A stretch of DNA of 14,918 nucleotides from positions 1 to 14,918 of the forward strand of contig JARFQC010000030.1 in the NCBI GenBank assembly GCA_029287965.1, read 5' to 3'. The notes beneath the pieces were generated by a model. The model ran no database searches. It was given only the letters and a program-made list of their open reading frames with translations, and was not told where the DNA came from. The stretch is from Arenicellales bacterium (lineage in GTDB: Bacteria > Pseudomonadota > Gammaproteobacteria > BMS3Bbin11). Shown here in pieces: positions 7,995 to 14,397 of the stretch. How positions within the stretch are numbered: the stretch's first letter is position 1; every line of letters starts with the position of its first letter. A program made the translations under genes and the position numbers.

Positions 7995-8791
7995 ACGTAT
8001 GCCGGGCAATCCTGATCGCCTGGCTGGTTGCCATGCTTGCTGCCTGCAGTTCATCACGCAAGGGTGGCTACTATGAAAATGACGGGCCGCCGGATAAACA
8101 GGTGGATCTGTCGGGTATTCCTGATGCGGTCCCTCGTAAGGAGCCGCTGAGCAAGACGGGCAACAAGCCCTACGAAGTATTTGGCAAGCGTTACGTGCCA
8201 ATGACCAGTGCGGAAGGTTTTTATCAGAAGGGCGTTGCTTCGTGGTATGGCAAGCAGTTTCACGGTCGCCGCACATCCAGTGGCGAGCCCTATGACATGT
8301 ATGCAATGACAGCCGCGCATACGGTATTGCCATTGCCCACCTATGCACGTGTCACCAACGTTGCAAATGGCAAGTCAGTCATCGTCAAGGTCAATGACAG
8401 GGGGCCATTCAAATCCAGCCGTGTCATGGACCTGTCCTACGCCGCGGCCTGGCGCCTGGACATGGTGCGAAGCGGTACGGCACTGGTTGAAATTACGGCG
8501 ATAGGGGAAAATACCCGCGCGGCAGCGCAGCAATCGGGTGTGGTCGAGCAGGTAAGGTCAGGTCTTTACATCCAGATCGGAGCCTTTGCTAATCCGGACA
8601 CCGCCCGGCAGCTTCAGCAGCGCCTGAACCGCGATGGCTACCGCGATGCATCCGTGAGGAAAGCCGTGTCGGCGGATAAGCAGCTGCACCGTGTCAGGCT
8701 GGGGCCGCTGGAATCGAGGGAGCAGGGCGATGCATTGCTGGCATCACTGCATGCGTCGGGATATCCGCAGGCAAGACTGGTCAATGAATGA
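7991..8791 (+). CDS. rlpA: Septal/peripheral lytic transglycosylase RlpA lipoprotein
   Basis: RlpA is an outer-membrane lipoprotein; in Pseudomonas aeruginosa it cleaves naked glycan strands at the septum. The 266 residues begin with a lipoprotein signal (WLVAMLAAC, lipidated C19), followed by the double-psi beta-barrel domain (about 80-165) with GVASWYG and VNDRGP, and a C-terminal SPOR domain (about 187-266, GLYIQIGAF onward) that binds denuded glycan. E99, H110 and D136 match the spacing of catalytic E120, H131 and D157 of P. aeruginosa RlpA, so this copy is probably enzymatically active. E. coli RlpA, by contrast, is reported to lack activity. It is translationally coupled to mltB. Confidence 0.97.
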   Translation: MNVCRAILIAWLVAMLAACSSSRKGGYYENDGPPDKQVDLSGIPDAVPRKEPLSKTGNKPYEVFGKRYVPMTSAEGFYQKGVASWYGKQFHGRRTSSGEPYDMYAMTAAHTVLPLPTYARVTNVANGKSVIVKVNDRGPFKSSRVMDLSYAAAWRLDMVRSGTALVEITAIGENTRAAAQQSGVVEQVRSGLYIQIGAFANPDTARQLQQRLNRDGYRDASVRKAVSADKQLHRVRLGPLESREQGDALLASLHASGYPQARLVNE

Positions 8792-8878
8792 CACCCGGGA
8801 GCTGCCGGACAAATCATTGAGCACGTCATCGTGTTCAGTTTTCCCGGATGAAGTACGTTGCTTGCACGATGACTGAAA

Positions 8879-8896
8879 CGGCCTGGAGACAGGCCG
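8879..8896 (+). other. Perfect 7-bp hairpin with GAGA tetraloop upstream of dacA
   Basis: CGGCCTG (8879-8885) and CAGGCCG (8890-8896) pair perfectly around GAGA, a GNRA-type loop. No T-run follows in either direction, so it is not a standard intrinsic terminator. It lies in the 157-base rlpA-dacA spacer and would be in the leader of dacA in any read-through transcript. It could mark an RNA-processing or 3'-end stabilising site; the role is not established. Confidence 0.45.
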
Positions 8897-8948
8897 GTGC
8901 CAGCAACAGACATGAAACGTATCACGACAACAAGGAACTAAATTAAAG

Positions 8949-10103
8949 ATGTACAGATCGATCATAATTGCGCTGCTACTGTTATTGCCGGCAGCACTCA
9001 AAGTTCACGCCCTGGATCAGCAGTTCCTGCCTGCTGCAACGGCACCCGCACCTGATATCGCCGGTAAATCCTGGCTGCTGTTCGATTACGACAGTGGTGC
9101 TGTACTGGCAGCCGGCAACCCGGACCAGCGCGTCGAGCCGGCCAGCCTCACCAAGCTTATGACCGCATACCTGGTATTCAAGGAGCTGGCCGAGAAGCGC
9201 CAGAACCTCGACAGCATGGTCTATATCAGCGAGAAAGCATGGCGTACGGGCGGCTCAAGGATGTTTATCAAGGTCAACACGCGGGTACGGCTTGAAGACC
9301 TGATCCTGGGCATGATCGTCCAGTCCGGTAACGATGCCACCGTCGCACTGGCCGAGCATATCGCCGGAACCGAAGATGCCTTTGTCGGCATGATGAACGA
9401 GATGGCTGCCAGGCTCGGTATGAGCGGCACCCATTTCGAGAACAGCGTCGGCATGCCGGGAAAGGATCATTTCACCACGGCGACGGACCTGGGCATCCTG
9501 ACCCGTGCCCTGATTCACGACTTTCCCGAGTTCTACGATTATTACTCGATTCCGGAATTCACCTGGAACGAAATCACCCAGGGCAATCGCAACATCCTGC
9601 TATCCCGGGACTCCACTGTTGACGGGGTTAAGACCGGCCACACAGAGTCGGCTGGCTACTGCCTGATAGGCTCCGCGAAACGGGACAATATGCGGCTGAT
9701 TGCCGTGGTGCTCGGTGCCGACAGCAAGCTCAAGCGTGCAGACCTGGTTCACAGCCTGCTCAATTTTGGATTCAGCAATTACATCACCCGCGAAGTCTAT
9801 CCGGCCGGGAAAGTGCTGAAGAATGTCACGGTCTACAAGGGCGAGCAGGAAAAAGTGGCAGTGGAATCGGCCGCAGCCATACACCTGACCGTGCCGCGGC
9901 GCAGCCAGGCGGACATCACCCAGGTGCTGTCCATCCCCGATTACGTGATCGCGCCGGTCGAGGCCGGCCAGGCGCTGGGCGACATAGAATTTACCGTTGC
10001 CGGAAGCAGTCTCGGTCACTACCCGTTGACCACTACTACTGCAGTTGCGGATGGCGGCATCATCGATCAGCTGATGGGCACCGTCATGCTCTGGTTCGAA
10101 TAG
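8949..10103 (+). CDS. dacA: D-alanyl-D-alanine carboxypeptidase (PBP5/6 type)
   Basis: This enzyme removes the terminal D-Ala from peptidoglycan pentapeptides in the periplasm, limiting cross-linking and helping keep cell diameter uniform. The 384 residues show a signal peptide (about 1-21, ending KVHA), the acyl-serine motif S66-L-T-K69, S126-G-N128 and K228-T-G230 of the S11 peptidase family, then the beta-rich C-terminal domain. The last 20 residues (GGIIDQLMGTVMLWFE) are amphipathic, as in the membrane anchor of PBP5. The start is supported by AAGGA at 8932-8936. A 157-base gap from rlpA suggests possible separate expression, although I found no convincing promoter. It is followed 8 bases later by dat. 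Confidence 0.97.
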   Translation: MYRSIIIALLLLLPAALKVHALDQQFLPAATAPAPDIAGKSWLLFDYDSGAVLAAGNPDQRVEPASLTKLMTAYLVFKELAEKRQNLDSMVYISEKAWRTGGSRMFIKVNTRVRLEDLILGMIVQSGNDATVALAEHIAGTEDAFVGMMNEMAARLGMSGTHFENSVGMPGKDHFTTATDLGILTRALIHDFPEFYDYYSIPEFTWNEITQGNRNILLSRDSTVDGVKTGHTESAGYCLIGSAKRDNMRLIAVVLGADSKLKRADLVHSLLNFGFSNYITREVYPAGKVLKNVTVYKGEQEKVAVESAAAIHLTVPRRSQADITQVLSIPDYVIAPVEAGQALGDIEFTVAGSSLGHYPLTTTTAVADGGIIDQLMGTVMLWFE

Positions 10104-10111
10104 ATGCAATC

Positions 10112-10966
10112 ATGAAAGTCTATTTAAACGGCGACTATCTCGAAGACCGAGACGCATGCATCTCGGTTTTTGACCGTGGCTTCATGTTCGGTGACGGCGT
10201 CTACGAGGTCATACCGGTATACGGTGGTCGCCTGTTCCGTCTTTCTCAGCACCTGGTCCGGCTCAAGCACTCGCTGGATGCGATAGGTCTGCCTGTCCCG
10301 CTGACGGACGCAGAGATTACCGACATTTTCACCACGCTGCTGGACGGCCGGTCCGCTGATGCATCCATCTATTTACAGATCACCCGTGGTGCCGCGCCGC
10401 GCAACCACAGCTTCCCGGAAGGTCGGAAGGCTACCGTGCTCGCGTATGCACAGGAGCTGGTCTATCCCGATGAGACACTGCGCAGCACAGGTGTGGGCGC
10501 CGTAACGTTGCCCGACCAGCGCTGGCATCGCTGCGACATCAAATCGGTGTCTCTGCTGGCCAATGTCCTGGCCCGGCAATACGCTGCCGAGCATGATGCC
10601 ATGGAAGCCATACTCACGCGTGATGGCTATGTGACCGAGGGGGCCGCCAGCACGATGTTCATTGTCAGCAACGGTACAGTGGTGACGCCGCCGAAAGGCC
10701 ATGCCATCCTGCCAGGCATTACCCGCGACCTGATCCTTGAGCTGGCCCGGGCCGATGCCATAGCCTGTGCTGAAATCGAAATTCAGGAGCAGGAGCTGCT
10801 AGCTGCCGACGAAATCTGGCTGGCCAGTTCGACCAAGGAGGTACTGCCCGTCACGCGGCTTAACGGACAGTCGGTTGCCGATGGCCGACCCGGCGATGTC
10901 TACCGCAGGATGAAGGGCCTGTACGATGAGTTCAAACATCAATTCCGCAGCGGGCAGGGAGTATGA
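10112..10966 (+). CDS. dat: D-amino acid transaminase (class IV PLP)
   Basis: This cytoplasmic pyridoxal-phosphate enzyme interconverts D-Ala plus 2-oxoglutarate with pyruvate plus D-Glu. The 284 residues are the normal length. K144 (CDIKSVSLLANV) aligns with the PLP lysine K145 of the Bacillus enzyme and E176 (VTEGAAS) with its E177. The N-terminus (VYLNGDYL, then FDRGFMFGDGVYEV) is typical of the D-amino acid branch, whereas branched-chain aminotransferases and aminodeoxychorismate lyase differ around these blocks; substrate assignment is nevertheless inferred. It lies between dacA, which releases D-Ala, and ybeD, with which it shares an ATGA. It could supply D-Glu for peptidoglycan precursors. 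Confidence 0.9.
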   Translation: MKVYLNGDYLEDRDACISVFDRGFMFGDGVYEVIPVYGGRLFRLSQHLVRLKHSLDAIGLPVPLTDAEITDIFTTLLDGRSADASIYLQITRGAAPRNHSFPEGRKATVLAYAQELVYPDETLRSTGVGAVTLPDQRWHRCDIKSVSLLANVLARQYAAEHDAMEAILTRDGYVTEGAASTMFIVSNGTVVTPPKGHAILPGITRDLILELARADAIACAEIEIQEQELLAADEIWLASSTKEVLPVTRLNGQSVADGRPGDVYRRMKGLYDEFKHQFRSGQGV

Positions 10967-11241
10967 CTGAAGGAGACAAACCCGATGCGGGTAAGATTGA
11001 ATTTCCCTGCCAGATCGGTATCAAGGCCATGGGTCGCCAGTCGGAGGACTTTTCCCGCACCGTGCGCGATATCGTGGCCATGCATGTCGAGGACGATGCG
11101 ATTGTAGAGGTCCGTATACGCAGCAGCCGGGCAGGAAAGTATATTGCCGTAACGTGCGAGGTCCAGCTGGAAAATCGTGAGCAAATGGAGGCGATTTATA
11201 CCGCGATGTTCGAACACCCGGATATCCTGATGACGCTTTGA
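10963..11241 (+). CDS. ybeD: YbeD/DUF493 family small protein
   Basis: This 92-residue protein belongs to the DUF493 (YbeD) family, whose E. coli member has 87 residues and an ACT-like fold. The conserved features visible are FPCQIGIKAMG near the start, an amphipathic helix after it, the strand block VRIRSSRAGKYIAVTCEVQLENREQM and the ending HPDILMTL. The molecular function is unknown; a regulatory ligand-binding role has been suggested from the fold. In many gammaproteobacteria it sits between dacA and lipB, as here. The ATG overlaps the dat stop, so the two are probably made together. It is followed by a 118-base gap before lipB. Confidence 0.93.
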   Translation: MTEGDKPDAGKIEFPCQIGIKAMGRQSEDFSRTVRDIVAMHVEDDAIVEVRIRSSRAGKYIAVTCEVQLENREQMEAIYTAMFEHPDILMTL

Positions 11242-11359
11242 AACAGCGATTGCCTTCAATATGAATTGCCGTGTCGGGCAGGGCGTGATGTTAAATTGCC
11301 CGCTCACTTATCCTTCTTACTGCATCGCCTTGCAGCCCTGTGCTGCAGCGTCTTAGCTC

Positions 11360-12037
11360 ATGGCCTCTCGCACCGCAACGCACGAAATTATCTTGCGCCA
11401 GTGGCATGCCAGCGTCGATTATGAACCGGTATGGCATGCGATGCGCACATTTACCCGATCCAGAGACCAGGCGGGGTCGGACGAATTATGGTTGCTCGAG
11501 CATAATCCTGTTTACACGCTGGGTATCCGCGGGCAGGCAGATCAGCCTGTAAGTGAAATTTCCGGCATACCCGTGGTGCAGTCCGATCGTGGCGGCCTGA
11601 TTACCTACCATGGCCCCGGGCAGGTGGTTATTTATGTGCTGATTGATATCCGCCGCCGCAAGCTGGGTCTCAAGGCGCTGGTGGAGCTGCTCGAGCAGGC
11701 CGTCATCGATGTGCTGGCAGGCATGGACATCGATGCCGGGCGCAGAGATGGCGCACCGGGGGTGTACGTGGGTGGACGCAAACTGGCCTCGCTTGGGCTG
11801 CGCATGATCAATGGCAGAACCTATCACGGCATCAGCATGAACGTGGATATGGACCTCGCTCCATTTGAACGGATAGATCCGTGCGGATATGAAGGCCTGG
11901 AAATGACCGACCTCGCCCGCCTGGGTGTGAACGGAGACTTGCAAGCTATAGGCAGAGTGCTTGCGGGGGAGATCAGCCGTCTGCTCGGTTATACTCGCAT
12001 CATTGACGCGCAGCCCGACCGGGAAATTCAGGTATGA
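11360..12037 (+). CDS. lipB: Octanoyl-[acyl-carrier-protein]:protein N-octanoyltransferase LipB
   Basis: LipB transfers octanoate from acyl carrier protein to the lipoyl domains of the 2-oxoacid dehydrogenases and the glycine cleavage H protein, the first step of lipoate synthesis. The 225 residues hold the substrate-binding block DRGGLITYHGPGQVV (76-90), K141 in VGGRKLASLG and the acyl-thioester cysteine C175 in RIDPCGYEGL; E. coli uses K135 and C169. The start is fixed by an in-frame TAG two codons upstream; no Shine-Dalgarno is visible. The preceding 118 bases may hold a promoter, but only a weak inverted repeat (CGGGCA/TGCCCG, 11275-11302) was noticed. The stop overlaps lipA (ATGA). Confidence 0.97.
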   Translation: MASRTATHEIILRQWHASVDYEPVWHAMRTFTRSRDQAGSDELWLLEHNPVYTLGIRGQADQPVSEISGIPVVQSDRGGLITYHGPGQVVIYVLIDIRRRKLGLKALVELLEQAVIDVLAGMDIDAGRRDGAPGVYVGGRKLASLGLRMINGRTYHGISMNVDMDLAPFERIDPCGYEGLEMTDLARLGVNGDLQAIGRVLAGEISRLLGYTRIIDAQPDREIQV

Positions 12038-12999
12038 CACAACGCAGTAATCTATCCGCCCCGCTTCCCGCGGGTGCCGAAAAAGGCCGGGACAAGACCG
12101 CCCGCATTCCCGTCAAGATCGAAACGACCACGGATATCCTGCGCAAGCCGGACTGGATTCGTGTCAAGGCCCCGGCAACACCGGAAGTCCTGCGACTGAA
12201 AAAGGTCCTGCGCGAGCAATCGCTGCATACGGTCTGCGAGGAAGCCGCCTGTCCCAATCTCGGTGAATGCTTCAGCAAGGGTACGGCGACTTTCATGATT
12301 CTTGGCAACGTGTGCACGCGTCGCTGCCCGTTCTGTGATGTTGCCCATGGCCGCCCGGATCCAGTCGATGAACATGAACCGCAGAACCTGGCCCGCACGA
12401 TTGCCGCCATGGGCCTGTCCTACGTCGTCATCACTTCAGTAGACCGTGATGACCTCAGGGACGGCGGGGCAGGGCATTACGTCGACTGCATACGCGCAGT
12501 CAGAGAGCGTTCACCCGATACCCGCATCGAAGTACTGATCCCGGATTTTCGCGGCCGGCTGGACGTTGCCCTGGAGATACTCAACGGTGCTCCGCCGGAT
12601 GTCATGAACCACAACCTGGAGACGATCCCGAGACTGTACCGCCAGGTCAGGCCGGGAGCGGATTACCAGTGGTCGTTGAGGCTGCTGCGCGACTTCAAGG
12701 CTGTGCATGCCGACGTACCGACCAAGTCCGGATTGATGGTGGGTATCGGCGAAGAGCCTGAAGAAGTGGTCGAAGTAATGCGCGACCTGCGTGACAATGG
12801 TTGCGAGATGCTCACGATCGGCCAGTACCTGCAACCCAGCCGCCACCATCTGCCTGTCATTCGCTATGTCCCGCTGGAAGAGTTTCAACACTATCGGGAA
12901 GTCGGTGCAGAGTTGGGTTTTAGCAGTGTCGCCAGCGGGCCCCTGGTACGGTCCTCCTACCATGCCGATCTGCAGGCAGCCGGTAAATCGGTACGTTAA
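12034..12999 (+). CDS. lipA: Lipoyl synthase (radical SAM)
   Basis: LipA inserts two sulfur atoms at C6 and C8 of the protein-bound octanoyl chain, using a radical S-adenosylmethionine cluster and a sacrificial auxiliary cluster. The 321 residues match E. coli in length. The auxiliary-cluster cysteines are C68, C73 and C79 (CX4CX5C in CEEAACPNLGEC), and the radical SAM cysteines are C94, C98 and C101 (CTRRCPFC). The C-terminal RSSYHAD supplies the serine ligand of the auxiliary cluster. It is coupled to lipB by an ATGA overlap, so both enzymes of the endogenous lipoylation pathway are made together. No clear terminator follows before the hemerythrin gene. Confidence 0.98.
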   Translation: MTQRSNLSAPLPAGAEKGRDKTARIPVKIETTTDILRKPDWIRVKAPATPEVLRLKKVLREQSLHTVCEEAACPNLGECFSKGTATFMILGNVCTRRCPFCDVAHGRPDPVDEHEPQNLARTIAAMGLSYVVITSVDRDDLRDGGAGHYVDCIRAVRERSPDTRIEVLIPDFRGRLDVALEILNGAPPDVMNHNLETIPRLYRQVRPGADYQWSLRLLRDFKAVHADVPTKSGLMVGIGEEPEEVVEVMRDLRDNGCEMLTIGQYLQPSRHHLPVIRYVPLEEFQHYREVGAELGFSSVASGPLVRSSYHADLQAAGKSVR

Positions 13000-13088
13000 C
13001 CCAGCCTGATCCGGTCTATTTTTGCTGCGCGTCAATCAAATGCATAACTTTATCCCTATGTGCTGTACGCAACACACCTTGTGGTCTA

Positions 13089-13094
13089 TATAAA
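13089..13094 (+). promoter_or_regulatory. Candidate -10 element (TATAAA) upstream of the bacteriohemerythrin gene
   Basis: TATAAA lies inside an AT-rich run (TATATAAATATG, 13087-13098). No good -35 is seen at 16-18 bases upstream, so an activator might be required if this is real. Transcription would begin near 13101, just before the hairpin at 13104-13119. Weak evidence, from pattern only. Confidence 0.25.
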
Positions 13095-13103
13095 TATGAA
13101 AAC

Positions 13104-13119
13104 ACCGGACTGGTCCGGT
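13104..13119 (+). promoter_or_regulatory. Palindrome/hairpin upstream of bacteriohemerythrin
   Basis: ACCGGAC and GTCCGGT form a perfect inverted repeat around TG; read as RNA, a 6-bp stem closes a CTGG loop. No T-run follows, so it is not a terminator of lipA. It lies 44 bases before the start codon and just downstream of the AT-rich -10 candidate, a position suitable for an operator or a 5'-leader hairpin. A shorter hairpin with the same CTGG loop precedes the second globin at 14299-14310. Confidence 0.45.
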
Positions 13120-13136
13120 TAACAACGTCTTACTAC

Positions 13137-13162
13137 AGGGTGTAAAAATAGGGTGTAAAAAT
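13137..13162 (+). repeat. 13-bp tandem duplication containing the ribosome-binding site
   Basis: Two perfect head-to-tail copies of AGGGTGTAAAAAT end one base before the ATG of the bacteriohemerythrin gene. Each copy carries a Shine-Dalgarno-like AGGGTG. The second copy (13150-13155) is 8 bases from the ATG and is the functional one; the first is 21 bases away and may act as a standby site. It looks like a recent slippage or duplication event. Confidence 0.85.
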
Positions 13163-13163
13163 A

Positions 13164-13610
13164 ATGTTAATAGAATGGTCTGATGATTTAAGCGTGGGCA
13201 TCCAGGAAATCGATGAGCAGCATAAGGTGCTGGTTAGTCTGGTCAACGACATGCATGATGCAATCCATGAACATCATGGTTCGGAAGCGACAGCAGATAT
13301 CCTTCAGAGACTGGCGGAATACACCAAGATTCACTTTGCCGTTGAAGAGAGCCTGTTTCGCATATTCGACTATCCCGGTTACGAAGCACACAAGAAGCAG
13401 CACGATGAACTGCTCAAAGAAGTAATAGAGCTGCAGGAGAAAGTCAGCAGCGGCAAGAGCAGTGTCAGCTTTCAGTTGCTGCATTTCCTGAAAATGTGGT
13501 TGACCCAGCACATTCTCGATTCCGACAAGGAGTACAGCGAATACCTGCTGAATTCAGGCATCAAGGCCCAATCGGCGAAGTCTGGCTGGTTCAAGAAGCT
13601 CTGGCATTGA
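13164..13610 (+). CDS. Bacteriohemerythrin
   Basis: This is a single-domain oxygen-binding protein with a non-haem di-iron centre. Among 148 residues all seven expected ligands are present: H20 (DEQHK), H57 and E61 (HFAVEE), H76 and H80 (HKKQH), H116 (TQHIL) and D121. The spacing agrees with the Methylococcus protein (H22, H58, E62, H77, H81, H117, D122, from memory). Proposed roles in the family are oxygen delivery to oxidases or methane monooxygenase, oxygen sensing, or iron handling; the sequence does not choose among them. The C-terminal tail after residue 130 is basic and aromatic (SGWFKKLWH) and might contact a membrane. It is followed 54 bases later by a globin gene, probably in one transcript. 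Confidence 0.96.
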   Translation: MLIEWSDDLSVGIQEIDEQHKVLVSLVNDMHDAIHEHHGSEATADILQRLAEYTKIHFAVEESLFRIFDYPGYEAHKKQHDELLKEVIELQEKVSSGKSSVSFQLLHFLKMWLTQHILDSDKEYSEYLLNSGIKAQSAKSGWFKKLWH

Positions 13611-13664
13611 TGCATAACGACCTGGCCTTGCCATCGAGTGATACCTGCGCGGGAGGCATCACGC

Positions 13665-14102
13665 ATGGCCGTCACTGAAGACGAGATCCTGCAGTTTCAT
13701 GCCAGCCTGGACAGGGCATCAGCCAACCCGGTATTTCTCGATGCCTTCTATGACAGCTTCATGTCGAGTTCAAAGGATATACCGGGTTATTTCGAGCATA
13801 CCGACATGGGGCGCCTGAAACGCAAACTGAAGTCATCCCTGCACATGATGACCCTGCTGGTCGATGAGTCGCCCGGCGTCGATATGTATGTTGCGCACCT
13901 GTCGCGGGTGCATGACAGCTACCGGATTCCGGCGGCCCTGTACCAGGTCTGGCTGGATACCCTGATCGAAGCCGTGCAGCGCTGCGACCCTCTGTTTGAC
14001 CGCAACCTGGAATCGATATGGCGCAATGTGCTGAGTCGGGGCATTGCTATCATGGCGGCCGGTGTCGGCAGTCACGCGTCCCCGATGCCTTTTGTCAGTT
14101 GA
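13665..14102 (+). CDS. Single-domain bacterial globin (haem ligands conserved)
   Basis: This 145-residue protein has the pattern of a haem globin. There is an A-B helix region with FLDAFYDSFMSSS, a CD1 phenylalanine (F43 in GYFEHTD), an E helix rich in K and L, the proximal F8 histidine H83 in SRVHDSYRIPAALYQVW, and G-H helices ending IWRNVLSRGIAIM. The family occurs both as free domains and as sensor domains fused to signalling outputs; here no output domain is attached. A role in binding oxygen or nitric oxide is inferred. The ATG at 13665 is preferred over an in-frame GTG at 13638 because GGGAGG lies 8 bases upstream. It follows bacteriohemerythrin by 54 bases and is about 43 percent identical, by hand count, to the next globin. 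Confidence 0.85.
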   Translation: MAVTEDEILQFHASLDRASANPVFLDAFYDSFMSSSKDIPGYFEHTDMGRLKRKLKSSLHMMTLLVDESPGVDMYVAHLSRVHDSYRIPAALYQVWLDTLIEAVQRCDPLFDRNLESIWRNVLSRGIAIMAAGVGSHASPMPFVS

Positions 14103-14203
14103 CGCGCTTCCACGTTTTTTCAATACCTTAGAAAATAAACCTCATCTTGATTACCATTTGTCGGCTATTGTCCGACGTTCGTCCATAACATCACCTCTTT
14201 CCG

Positions 14204-14231
14204 TTAACTTACTGAAATCAAATGCTATACA
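14204..14231 (+). promoter_or_regulatory. Candidate promoter of the second globin
   Basis: TTAACT (14204-14209, 4 of 6 to the -35 consensus) and TATACA (14226-14231, 4 of 6 to the -10 consensus) are 16 bases apart. TGC directly before the -10 makes it an extended -10. Transcription would start near 14238, just ahead of the AAGGGGAG and the short reading frame. Pattern match only. Confidence 0.35.
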
Positions 14232-14298
14232 GTTAAATCAAAGGGGAGTTCCACTGTTACATGATGGAGCTAAAGCATGTAGTCGGATGATGTAGTTT

Positions 14299-14310
14299 CC
14301 GGCTGGCCGG
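14299..14310 (+). promoter_or_regulatory. Small palindrome/hairpin upstream of the second globin
   Basis: CCGG-CTGG-CCGG forms a 4-bp stem with a CTGG loop, or a 5-bp DNA inverted repeat around TG. It is followed by an A-rich stretch and not by a T-run. Deleting one A and one T from the hairpin before bacteriohemerythrin (13104-13119) gives this same core, so the two may be related regulatory sites. The shortness of the element keeps confidence low. Confidence 0.35.
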
Positions 14311-14397
14311 TAAATAAAAAAAGGGCCTGGCTAGACGATGCAAATATATTATCTGGAAGATTTTCTCGATTACATCCTGGTCACGGGCAAGGGTTTC

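Larger units (their letters stand above)
14103..14397. other. AT-rich spacer between the two globin genes
   Basis: About 295 bases without a confident gene and visibly richer in A+T than its neighbours. It holds a T6 run shortly after the first globin (14115-14120) without a convincing stem; a 5-bp inverted repeat GTCGG/CCGAC (14160-14176); a promoter candidate (14204-14231); a strong AAGGGGAG (14241-14248) 12 bases before a nine-codon frame, ATG at 14261 to TGA at 14290 (MMELKHVVG); and a hairpin at 14299-14310. If the second globin starts at 14338 instead of 14398, the last 60 bases are coding. The features suggest separate, regulated expression of the second globin, but none is proven. Confidence 0.5.

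Noticed and set aside
7644..8348. A 234-codon minus-strand frame across the mltB/rlpA junction.
   Set aside because: Antisense to two well-supported genes, with high Cys, His and Arg content typical of shadows.
11340..11359. A longer N-terminus for LipB.
   Set aside because: An in-frame TAG two codons before the ATG at 11360 excludes it.
13028..13045. A TCAATCAAATG stretch that suggested an FNR-type site before bacteriohemerythrin.
   Set aside because: The reverse complement gives one TTGAT half-site, but the second half (ATCAA at the correct spacing) is absent.
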